A DNA stretch of 29,306 nucleotides, from positions 73,236 through 102,541 of the forward strand of contig PBLU01000020.1 in the NCBI GenBank assembly GCA_002721875.1, given 5' to 3'. Below are positions 1-7,137 of the stretch, one piece after another (the stretch's first letter is position 1; the number at the start of each line of letters is the position of its first letter). Position numbers and translations under genes: made by a program. Below the pieces are notes generated by a model. The model saw nothing but the letters and a program-made list of their open reading frames with translations. It was not told where the DNA came from and made no database searches. This DNA is from Chloroflexota bacterium. GTDB lineage: Bacteria; Chloroflexota; Dehalococcoidia; UBA1151; TMED-70.

Positions 1-615
1 TCTTTCAGCATCTCTTCTAATTCTGTCTGCCTCTTCATACATTCTTTGTGTTTCTTGATCAGATTCCCATTGGGGATTGTGATAAGGCTGTCCAGGTTGT
101 ACTAATGGAGAATCAATTTTAAAGAATTGATACTTACATTTTCCAATTGTTTGACCAGGTTGAGTCGGCATATTACCTCTGATAAATACGTTTGTAAACT
201 GCTGATCATCAGCTTTAGAGCCCCTATGATCCTGATTCGCATTATAATGTCTTTCTATCCAAGCAGCTTCATAGTTTTCATACTGCTGACCAGGAATCAA
301 ACATCCCTGAAACCAAATTCCTTGACCTTCATAATGTTCCACCTCACTAGATGTGTGAGTCATAGTCATCATACTTACATCCATCTCAACTTCACAGAAA
401 ACTTCTCCTGTTCCAGGATTTTGCCTACAAGATGAATCTGTGGCTGATGATCCCATTGTACCCATGTTTCCACCACCCATCATTCCACCCATTGGTGGCA
501 TCTGAGCCGATATATTATTTTGAGTATTTATTCCAGGAATTAAGATAAACATCAATATTAATGAAGATGTGATAATTTTCTTGAAACTAAATTTTAAGAT
601 TGAAAGATTTTCCAT
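1..615 (-). CDS. Secreted Met/Gly-rich protein of unknown function (C-terminus off window)
   Basis: The frame is open from the ATG at 613-615 to the window edge (205 residues seen, no stop), so the gene is partial. Residues 1-38 look like a Sec signal peptide: basic start (KFSFKK), hydrophobic core (about 17-28), and a likely cut after ISA at about 38. The predicted mature protein starts with a Met/Gly-rich stretch (about 39-56, core MGGMMGGGNMG). A soluble region with cysteines near 63, 74, 105 and 160 and many aromatic residues follows, then a charged helical stretch near 185-205. I do not recognise the family. Metal or copper binding by the Met-rich stretch is possible but unproven. An inverted repeat lies in its leader. 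It is divergent from the cvpA-like gene. Confidence 0.72.
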   Translation of the reverse strand, partial: MENLSILKFSFKKIITSSLILMFILIPGINTQNNISAQMPPMGGMMGGGNMGTMGSSATDSSCRQNPGTGEVFCEVEMDVSMMTMTHTSSEVEHYEGQGIWFQGCLIPGQQYENYEAAWIERHYNANQDHRGSKADDQQFTNVFIRGNMPTQPGQTIGKCKYQFFKIDSPLVQPGQPYHNPQWESDQETQRMYEEADRIRRDAER

Positions 616-630
616 AGCTTTTGATTTTAA

Positions 631-649
631 TCCTAACCTAAGATTAGGA
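631..649. repeat. Inverted repeat in the leader of the minus-strand secreted protein
   Basis: TCCTAA (631-636) pairs with TTAGGA (644-649) around a 7-base centre. On the minus strand it lies 15 bases upstream of the ATG at 615, and its 3' arm contains AGGA, the nearest Shine-Dalgarno-like sequence. It could be a translational control hairpin or an operator. On the plus strand a T-run follows, but no plus-strand gene ends here, so a terminator role is unlikely. The rest of the 616-784 gap is AT-rich, with a possible -10 (TATATT, 765-770) before the cvpA-like gene. Confidence 0.35.
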
Positions 650-784
650 CCCCTCTTTTTTTGATTTCTGATATGATTTTTACAAGCAATATATTTTTTT
701 ATCTATATATTAACATAAACGTTATTAAAATATATTAGAGTAAAGTTGTAATATTGAAAAGATATATATTAAAAGAGGTTTCTT

Positions 785-1414
785 ATGAATTGGTATGATT
801 GGGTTCTAATAGCACCTATTGTTCTTGGAGTCATTCTAGGCTTCAGAATAGGTTTGGTAAAAAATATCTTGTATATAGTATTGGTAGCTGTAACTATGAT
901 TATTGGAGGATTTTTATCTCAAATGATAGTTGATGCAATAGGGCTTGAACTTGAAAGTGATGGATTAGTAACAGTAATTGGTTATGGGCTATTACTTATT
1001 GGAGGTTTCTTAGGAGTCCAACTATTTAGTGGAGTAATTCAAGCTATTGTTTCCAAAATGACTTTTGGTATTGGAGACAAGGTAAATCAAGTTGGAGGAT
1101 TGGCATCTGGACTAATATTAGGATTCTTGATTACAACTATTATAGTCAACATAACTGCTAGATGGACTTATACTCCAGATGAGGATGAAGACGGAAGACT
1201 TGAAATCTCCGAAGAAGCTATTGCAAAAATGTTTGAAAATAGTCTAAAGGATACCTCTAGAGAGGCAGCAGATTTAGTAATCCGTGAGAGTATTATGGTT
1301 GGAGTGGTAATAGATGTTAAAGATCTACTAGGTGGACAACTTATTGGAATAATCCCTGGTGAATTCAGTGATTCTCTTGATATCGCACAACAAAGAAGAG
1401 AAGATTCTGATTAG
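785..1414 (+). CDS. cvpA: CvpA-family membrane protein
   Basis: A 209-residue inner-membrane protein with four hydrophobic segments (about 5-24, 28-50, 63-85 and 101-124) followed by an acidic soluble tail. The first segment carries the family pattern of a short helix followed by GFRIGLVKN, and the fourth follows KVNQVGGLASG. Both resemble CvpA proteins, linked in E. coli to colicin V production and purF expression, whose exact role is not settled. A good ribosome site (AAGAGG) lies 8 bases before the ATG. The last four bases overlap the nudC stop on the other strand. The family call rests on topology and short motifs, so other small CvpA-like membrane proteins are possible. Confidence 0.72.
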   Translation: MNWYDWVLIAPIVLGVILGFRIGLVKNILYIVLVAVTMIIGGFLSQMIVDAIGLELESDGLVTVIGYGLLLIGGFLGVQLFSGVIQAIVSKMTFGIGDKVNQVGGLASGLILGFLITTIIVNITARWTYTPDEDEDGRLEISEEAIAKMFENSLKDTSREAADLVIRESIMVGVVIDVKDLLGGQLIGIIPGEFSDSLDIAQQRREDSD

Positions 1415-2334
1415 ACCTCTTTTGTGGCCCAAGCCTTTATTAGATGATGGGCTATAGCTATATTGCCGGGTACTGATAAATTGTCGTTTTTTTCTTCTAA
1501 TGCTGATAAAACTTCATCTCTATGAAACCATTTTACTGAGTGCATTTCATGCTCATCAAAGTTAATTTCTTCAGTTTCAGCTTCAGCATGACAACCAATC
1601 ATTAGTGACCAAGGAAAAGGCCATGGCTGAGATGCATAATACTTTACATTCTTAACTTTTATCCCAGATTCTTCCATGATTTCTCTTGCAACTGCTTCTT
1701 CAATAGATTCGCCTTGGTCAATAAATCCGGCTAAGCAAGAATATATATTTAATCTTGATAATCTTCCTTTTGACTGACCTAAAAGACAATATTCACCATT
1801 AGTTACGAGGGATATAATAACTGGATCTGTTCTAGGGAAAAGTTCTGTTTCACAGGTTGAGCATTTTCTAGATTGCCCTCCTCTTAATCCTTCTGTTTTT
1901 CCTGCACAAATTCCACAAAAAGAATTTTTTCTGTTCCACTCAAGTTGACTTTTACTTTGACTTATCATTCCACCTTGAGCTTGACTTAGTTGGTCTCCAG
2001 CAGTCCTACAGTCTATAAATTCTTCATCTTTGGAAATAAGTCCATTTACTATTTCTTCATCAACATCATTTAAGTCTGTAGATAGATAAATTTCTCCACC
2101 AAGATCTCCAAGCAAAATTAATTTAGGATCAATCCCAGATTCTCTGATATCACCTAACCTAAGAAATTTAACAGTAATATTTGAGTATATTTTTTTTACT
2201 AAAATTTTAGATCTATTGTAAACCAAGACTTTTGAGTTTGGATCATTGATTTTTTCTGAAACCCAGTCCTCGTTTCTTCTTTCAACTTCTAATCTATCTA
2301 TATTATTTCCTGAAAATTTAAGTACTTTTCCCAT
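1411..2334 (-). CDS. nudC: NADH pyrophosphatase / Nudix hydrolase NudC
   Basis: A 307-residue protein in the NudC arrangement: a poorly conserved N-terminal domain (1-135), a four-cysteine zinc ribbon (C140, C143, C158, C161), then a Nudix domain. The Nudix box is complete at 203-225 (GFIDQGE...REIMEESGI), and the NudC signature SQPWPFPWS follows at 235-243. The family hydrolyses NAD(H) to NMN(H) and AMP and removes NAD caps from RNA. The start is supported by AGGAG about 8 bases before the ATG. It lies 15 bases downstream of the alcohol dehydrogenase gene, so the two are probably one transcript. Its stop interlocks with the cvpA-like stop over TTAG. Confidence 0.93.
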   Translation of the reverse strand: MGKVLKFSGNNIDRLEVERRNEDWVSEKINDPNSKVLVYNRSKILVKKIYSNITVKFLRLGDIRESGIDPKLILLGDLGGEIYLSTDLNDVDEEIVNGLISKDEEFIDCRTAGDQLSQAQGGMISQSKSQLEWNRKNSFCGICAGKTEGLRGGQSRKCSTCETELFPRTDPVIISLVTNGEYCLLGQSKGRLSRLNIYSCLAGFIDQGESIEEAVAREIMEESGIKVKNVKYYASQPWPFPWSLMIGCHAEAETEEINFDEHEMHSVKWFHRDEVLSALEEKNDNLSVPGNIAIAHHLIKAWATKEV

Positions 2335-2349
2335 TAATTTCTCTCCTAA

Positions 2350-3444
2350 TTAAAATATTACTAATCCTCTAGCAAGTTCTCCTCTTTCTAGTGCATCAAA
2401 CCCTTCGTTAATTTCCTCTATTTTATATGTTTTTGTTATCATTTCGTCTAAGTATAATTTACCATCCATATATAAATTAGCTAGTCTTGGAAAATCAATT
2501 CTAGGATGACTTTTTCCATATGAAGTTCTAATTATTTCTCTTTCTCCCATAAGTGTATAAAAAGGTAAATTTATTTCTACTCCATAAGGAGTTTTGCCTA
2601 AAATAACAATTCTAGCACCGGGCCTTGAACATTCTAAAGTTTGTCGAATTGTTTCATTATGACCTGCTGATTCAATTGCACAATCTACGCCTCTACCATC
2701 AGTTATTTCTAAGCAAGCCTCTATTGGATTGTCTATCTTAGAATTAATAGTGTGTGTAGCTCCAACTTTTTTTGCAAATTCTAATTTGTTATCAAAAATA
2801 TCAACAGCTATAATTTTTGATGCACCTGATATTCTTGCCCCTTGAATTGCGCTTAATCCAACTGCACCGCATCCTATAACTACAACTGAGGTTTCTGGTT
2901 TTATATTTCCTGCATACACTGCACCGCCATATCCTGTCATTACAGCACAACCTAATAAGGATGCTCTATCTAGAGGGAAATCTTTTCTTACTTTTACTGC
3001 GCCTTGCTTAGGAATAATTGTGTATTCTGCATGAGTAGAAACAAGGCTATAGTAATGTAAATTTTGACCATTAAGAGAAGCTCTAGTAGTTCCATCAAAT
3101 AGTACTCCTTGAGAATTATATTTTTTTTGCACTTCACAAAGAATTGGCTGGCCATTATCACAGTAGAAACATATCCCACAATTTGGGTTCCATGAACAAA
3201 TTACATTATCTCCAACACTTACGTTATCGACACCATCACCTACTGCTTCAACAACTCCCGCTCCTTCATGACCTATTATTGCAGGTAAATTTACAGGTTG
3301 ATAACCATGCATGGTTTCCCAATCTGTATGGCATAAACCACTTGCTTTTATTTTTACCAAAACTTCATCTTTTTTTGGTTCTGAAATATCAACATTTTCA
3401 ACTGAAAGTTTACCTTTAGTTTCAAATAGAACTGCTGCTTTCAA
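2350..3444 (-). CDS. Zinc-dependent alcohol dehydrogenase (MDR superfamily)
   Basis: A 364-residue medium-chain dehydrogenase. The catalytic zinc ligands are visible as C38 (GLCHTDW), H59-E60 (GHEG) and C166 (GCAVMTGYG). The structural zinc site is intact as CxxCxxCx7C at 89, 92, 95 and 103. The Rossmann nucleotide site is GCGAVG at 191-196, followed by an acidic D215 (AVD), which favours NAD over NADP. The length and the presence of both zinc sites fit the class III / NDMA-dependent alcohol dehydrogenase branch, which oxidises primary alcohols or hydroxymethyl adducts. The substrate cannot be read from sequence. The start is TTG (3442-3444), supported by GGGAG six bases upstream. It leads a two-gene unit with nudC. 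Confidence 0.9.
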   Translation of the reverse strand: MKAAVLFETKGKLSVENVDISEPKKDEVLVKIKASGLCHTDWETMHGYQPVNLPAIIGHEGAGVVEAVGDGVDNVSVGDNVICSWNPNCGICFYCDNGQPILCEVQKKYNSQGVLFDGTTRASLNGQNLHYYSLVSTHAEYTIIPKQGAVKVRKDFPLDRASLLGCAVMTGYGGAVYAGNIKPETSVVVIGCGAVGLSAIQGARISGASKIIAVDIFDNKLEFAKKVGATHTINSKIDNPIEACLEITDGRGVDCAIESAGHNETIRQTLECSRPGARIVILGKTPYGVEINLPFYTLMGEREIIRTSYGKSHPRIDFPRLANLYMDGKLYLDEMITKTYKIEEINEGFDALERGELARGLVIF

Positions 3445-3620
3445 TATTAGCTCCCGTAATTCTTGTTATCTTAATCTGGTAATAACACTTAAAATTCTAT
3501 GAATATTTACGTATTAAATAAAAAAATTATCTAGCAATAATAGTTTATTATGAGCAAAAATCAATCATGAAATTTTGAAATTTAGAATTTACTTTAAAAT
3601 TTGTAGATATTTGAAAAAAT

Positions 3621-3696
<76 letters not shown>

Positions 3697-3798
3697 ATAA
3701 ATTCAATTTTAACATAAAATTATTGTTATAAATATATAAAAAATTTAATTGATAACAAAATAGATTATAGATTATTCAAAAAATAAAAATTTATGAAT

Positions 3799-4227
3799 TT
3801 ATGCTTTCTCAGTTAAAAGTTTCTGAATTAAATTTTTTACTTTATCAGCAATTTGATCTCTTATTTTTCTAACTTCTTCCAAACTCTTTTCGGAAGGATC
3901 AGTAAGATTCCAGTCAACTGTTTTCTTATCAAGAATATTGGGACATTTATCAGAGTCTATATCGCATCCCATTGTAAAAACTATATCTGTTTTTGACAAC
4001 ATATCATTGTTAATTATTTGAGGTTTACCAATAATATTAATTCCTACTTCTTTCATAACTTTTTGTACGTTTGTATTCACATTTTTTTTTGGATATGTTC
4101 CAGCAGAGCTACATGACAAGATATTTTTTTTATTTAATTTATTTACATAATAATTAAAAAAAGCTTCAGCTATTTTGCTTCTGCCTGAATTATGAATACA
4201 CGCAAATAAAATATGATTTTTCTTCAT
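3799..4227 (-). CDS. arsC: Arsenate reductase, thioredoxin-coupled (low-MW phosphatase fold)
   Basis: A 142-residue protein with the low-molecular-weight phosphatase P-loop CIHNSGR at 10-16. It also has the redox pair C88 and C95 (MGCDIDSDKCP), which shows the same seven-residue spacing as the Cys82/Cys89 pair of thioredoxin-linked ArsC. A WNLTDP segment (D110) supplies the general acid. These three cysteines separate it from plain tyrosine phosphatases, so reduction of arsenate to arsenite in the cytoplasm is the best call. No arsenite pump or ArsR gene is adjacent. The ATG is only 12 bases downstream of the tRNA-Leu 3' end with no clear Shine-Dalgarno, so it is probably transcribed with that tRNA. 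Confidence 0.85.
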   Translation of the reverse strand: MKKNHILFACIHNSGRSKIAEAFFNYYVNKLNKKNILSCSSAGTYPKKNVNTNVQKVMKEVGINIIGKPQIINNDMLSKTDIVFTMGCDIDSDKCPNILDKKTVDWNLTDPSEKSLEEVRKIRDQIADKVKNLIQKLLTEKA

Positions 4228-4239
4228 TTAAAATTTTTA

Positions 4240-4323
<84 letters not shown>

Positions 4324-4483
4324 ATTATAATACCTATTAAATCTTATCAAAAGTTTTATTTTGAAAATTACAAAATACTAATACTAATATTATTATGAAA
4401 TCTTCATTACTTTTTTATTATCTTTTATACAATATTAAATATATAACCTAAGATTTTCATAGAAAGATAATCAAGAGGTAGTT

Positions 4484-4843
4484 ATGACAAAAATTGTATT
4501 TTACGATCATAATTGTAAAATTTGTACTTGCTTCAAAAATTGGGTACTTGAAAGATCATCTTATTGGACATTTCTTCCAAATGATGAAAATTCAATAATT
4601 GGCTCAGGAATGAAGATAGATTTATCAACGCCATCTAAAAAAATTGTATGTGAAGATGAAAGAATTTATTTAGGTGGAATTGCAATTTTAAAAATATTAG
4701 CTCATTGTAATGGCAAAATATCATTTGTTTCCAAAATTTTGTTGTCGCTTAAATTTTTATACTTTATCTATAATTTGTTTTATTTTTTGTTTTCTAAGAA
4801 TAGGTCTAAATTTTCTTTTTTGATTCCTTATATCGGTTGTTAG
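4484..4843 (+). CDS. DCC-family (DUF393) thiol-disulfide-like protein
   Basis: A 119-residue protein. It starts with a beta strand and then YDHNCKIC (C11, C14, with an extra C16), the position of the DxxCxxC motif in the DUF393/DCC family. The C-terminal half has the aromatic helix (LKFLYFIYNLFYFLF) and the KNRSKF...C ending seen in that family. DCC proteins are assumed to be thioredoxin-like oxidoreductases, but no defined reaction is known. The ribosome site AAGAGG precedes the ATG. It is a single gene in plus orientation whose stop overlaps the MFS transporter stop by four bases (TTAG). Confidence 0.72.
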   Translation: MTKIVFYDHNCKICTCFKNWVLERSSYWTFLPNDENSIIGSGMKIDLSTPSKKIVCEDERIYLGGIAILKILAHCNGKISFVSKILLSLKFLYFIYNLFYFLFSKNRSKFSFLIPYIGC

Positions 4844-6138
4844 ATTATGGCTTTTATATTTGGATTCTTAAAATAAACTATCGTATTAATTACAATTAGA
4901 ATTCCTGAAAAAATCATAATTGATATGCTTGATGTTGAAAATTCAGCAACTAATCCAAGAACCAATGCACCTGCAGTTAACATACTAAAAGTTATAGTAT
5001 GAATTCCCATAACTCTTCCTCTCAGATTTTCAGGAACTTTCATTTGTAGTATTGTTATCGAGCAAACAATAAAAATTGCATTTGATATTCCAGCAAAAAA
5101 TATAAACACAATAGAAAGTAATAAATTCATCGAAATCCAAGGATTATCATAAATATTTTCATTAGCGGTTAAATAATTTGATAACCCAAAGAAAAAAACT
5201 AATACTACAGAGACTATATTCATACTTAGAGTTATTTTACCTAAGTTTATTTTGTTTTTTATTCCAGAAGTTATCATATTTCCAGTTACTGCTCCTATTC
5301 CCCCAACAGAAAGCATAATGCCCATTATTTGAGATGAAATATTCCCATAAGAAGTATTTTTATATATTTCAGTAAGTGATGGGATCAATTGAAGGTAAGA
5401 CATCGCAAATCCCATAGTTAAGTAACTAATTATAATAATAATTCTAAAGACAGTATCTTTCGCAATAAAATTTATTCCTTCCATCGTTTCGCTTACAAAA
5501 GATTTTTTGATTCTCGGTGCTACATTTGGTGGCTCATGCTTTATTATAATTAGAGCCGCAGCCATTATAAGAAATCCTAAAGAACTTATAAAAAATATTA
5601 TTGGAGTGCCATAATAAGCGATAATAAATCCACCTAATCCTGGAGCTAAAATTCTCATACCTTGCCAAAGTAAAGAATTTAATGCCACAGCGCTTACAAT
5701 ATGATTTTTATCTTCAATGAAATCTGTAAAAATAGATGCTCTTAGTGGCCAATCTATTCCTGTAATAAATCCTAATAAACTACAAATTAAAATTACTATT
5801 GCCACAGTTTCAAAATCATAAGCATCTACAATAGCTAGAATTAATAATGTTACTGCCATTGCAAGTGATGTTAATATCAGTAGGATTTTTTTTTCAAATC
5901 TGTCTGCTATAACTCCACCTACAAAATTAAGAATTATTGTGCCTAAACCAAAAATGCTTGCTACTAATCCAAGTAAAAATTCTGAACCACTAATATCAAA
6001 TACTAATTTCCCACTAAAAATAGTTACCAATTGAGTAGAAGAAATTGATGCTATTGATCCTATCCAAAATATTCTATAATTTTTACTTTTTAAGGCAGTA
6101 AATGTACCAACTTTATTGGAGCTTATTTTATTGTCCAG
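4840..6138 (-). CDS. MFS transporter (probable non-ATG start)
   Basis: A major facilitator permease with about 11-12 hydrophobic segments. The loop between helices 2 and 3 has the family pattern GGVIADRFEKK (motif A). The closest type is the 'MFS_3'/enterobactin-exporter-like group, and the substrate is unknown. The first ATG is at 6030 and would begin inside helix 1. The same frame stays open upstream and encodes FTALKSKNYRIFWIGS, a typical MFS N-terminus. I therefore extend the gene. No ATG, GTG or TTG exists in the extension; CTG at 6138-6136 or ATA at 6126-6124 are the available candidates, and the exact start is unresolved. The extension overlaps the HisN-like gene, so translational coupling is likely. 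Confidence 0.8.
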   Translation of the reverse strand: MDNKISSNKVGTFTALKSKNYRIFWIGSIASISSTQLVTIFSGKLVFDISGSEFLLGLVASIFGLGTIILNFVGGVIADRFEKKILLILTSLAMAVTLLILAIVDAYDFETVAIVILICSLLGFITGIDWPLRASIFTDFIEDKNHIVSAVALNSLLWQGMRILAPGLGGFIIAYYGTPIIFFISSLGFLIMAAALIIIKHEPPNVAPRIKKSFVSETMEGINFIAKDTVFRIIIIISYLTMGFAMSYLQLIPSLTEIYKNTSYGNISSQIMGIMLSVGGIGAVTGNMITSGIKNKINLGKITLSMNIVSVVLVFFFGLSNYLTANENIYDNPWISMNLLLSIVFIFFAGISNAIFIVCSITILQMKVPENLRGRVMGIHTITFSMLTAGALVLGLVAEFSTSSISIMIFSGILIVINTIVYFKNPNIKAII

Positions 6139-6911
6139 TCTCCACCAAATATATCAGTAGTTTGTTCAATTAGATTTTTTGACCCGAAAATTATATTTTT
6201 TTTCCCATTAATTGATTCTTTTTCCGCATATCCTGCACCAGATTCTAAAGATAAATTTTCTATAGCAACTGTTTCCCACGGATTTAAATCTGCTTCTATA
6301 AATAAATCTATAGCTCCTCTAAATACTAGCGAGTATCCAAAACAATCTGAATAACCTCTGGAATCCCAAGCTAAATCATCTATTTTTCTAAGTTGATCAA
6401 TTAAATTTTCTTTAGCAAATCTTTGAGGTGATCCATAAGATATTATTGCCTCATTAAGATTACCAAGTTCTGAAGCTTTTACTAATTTTTTATTCAAAAA
6501 GCATCCATATTTATTAATTGAAATATATCTATCTCCTAATTTTGGTAAATCTATAAAACCCATAATAGGTTTGTCTTTATGAGTTAATCCAATGATTGTT
6601 CCAAATAGTGGTATCCCTTTAGAGAATGAAGTAGTACCATCAATTGGATCCACATACCAGCAAAATTCTTTATTTTCTTTTTTTTCAAGGATTTCCTCAG
6701 TAATAATATCTGCATCTGATTCACTAAGTATTTCAAATATTTTTTCCTCTACAGATAAATCAAACTTAGTTAGCAAACTCCCATCATCTTTTAACTCACT
6801 GTTAGCAAAATTAACATCTTTAGTTATTTTTCTTGAAGCATCTAAAGCCGTATTTCCTAAGATGAAAAATTGTTTCAAATTATTATCTAGTTGGTTAGGG
6901 AATTCATTCAT
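6123..6911 (-). CDS. hisN: Inositol-monophosphatase-family phosphatase, probably HisN-type histidinol-phosphatase
   Basis: A 262-residue Mg-dependent phosphatase. Metal-site residues are E73 and the motif WYVDPIDGTTS (D88, D91). The second motif is NPWETVAIENLSLESGAG at about 210-227. The segment RGYSDCFGYSLVFRGAID resembles histidinol-phosphatases of the HisN branch (RxxGDCxGYxLVAxGxAD), hence the specific call; generic inositol or sugar phosphatase activity remains possible. The usual PWD is PWE here (E213), a conservative change in a metal ligand. The frame continues upstream to 7019 but would run through the tRNA-Gly(GCC), so I start at the ATG 6909-6911, 23 bases after the tRNA. It overlaps the MFS gene at its 3' end. 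Confidence 0.83.
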   Translation of the reverse strand: MNEFPNQLDNNLKQFFILGNTALDASRKITKDVNFANSELKDDGSLLTKFDLSVEEKIFEILSESDADIITEEILEKKENKEFCWYVDPIDGTTSFSKGIPLFGTIIGLTHKDKPIMGFIDLPKLGDRYISINKYGCFLNKKLVKASELGNLNEAIISYGSPQRFAKENLIDQLRKIDDLAWDSRGYSDCFGYSLVFRGAIDLFIEADLNPWETVAIENLSLESGAGYAEKESINGKKNIIFGSKNLIEQTTDIFGGDWTIK

Positions 6912-6934
6912 ATCTAATTTTTTGTGAAAAGATT

Positions 6935-7009
6935 TGGAGCGGAAGACGAGATTCGAACTCGCGACCTTCTCCTTGGCAAGGAGATGCTCTACCACTGAGC
7001 CACTTCCGC
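6935..7009 (-). tRNA. tRNA-Gly (GCC)
   Basis: Minus-strand cloverleaf. The acceptor GCGGAAG pairs with CTTCCGC, and the D-arm is GGCTCAGTGGTAGAGC. The anticodon stem TCTCC/GGAGA holds loop TTGCCAA (anticodon GCC), and the T-arm is TCGCGAGTTCGAATCTCG. The discriminator is T and the CCA is encoded (6935-6937). It is 23 bases upstream of the HisN-like gene. Its acceptor and T-arm closely match those of tRNA-Gly(TCC) at 3621-3696. Confidence 0.96.
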
Positions 7010-7124
7010 TTATTTTCAATCTTGAATTTTATTATATCTAATTTTAGTTTTAGTAGTATTTGAATAATTAAATATTAAAGTCGTAAATAAATATATTTTT
7101 TATAAAAAAAAAACTTTTTTATCT

Positions 7125-7130
7125 TATAAT
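7125..7130 (+). promoter_or_regulatory. Perfect -10 box, possibly for a leaderless transcript
   Basis: TATAAT lies at 7125-7130 and the ATG of the carboxyltransferase gene begins at 7138, seven bases after the box. Transcription would normally start at or one or two bases before the ATG. There is no Shine-Dalgarno sequence between them and no good -35 match at the usual distance. The rest of the 7010-7137 gap is AT-rich with no visible ORF. Confidence 0.5.
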
Positions 7131-7137
7131 TGCCTTT

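Noticed and set aside
127..435. Plus-strand 102-residue reading frame
   Set aside because: Antisense to the secreted protein gene on the minus strand, which has a signal peptide and a sensible composition.
644..664. Plus-strand terminator at the inverted repeat followed by a T-run
   Set aside because: No plus-strand gene ends upstream of it, and the stem is only six pairs.
2994..3502. Three short reading frames within or beside the alcohol dehydrogenase gene
   Set aside because: All lie opposite or out of frame to a well-conserved dehydrogenase and have Leu/His- or Lys-rich compositions without motifs.
6912..7019. N-terminal extension of the HisN-like gene to an ATG at 7019
   Set aside because: The extra codons are the tRNA-Gly(GCC) read through in frame. 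The ATG at 6911 begins the conserved protein.
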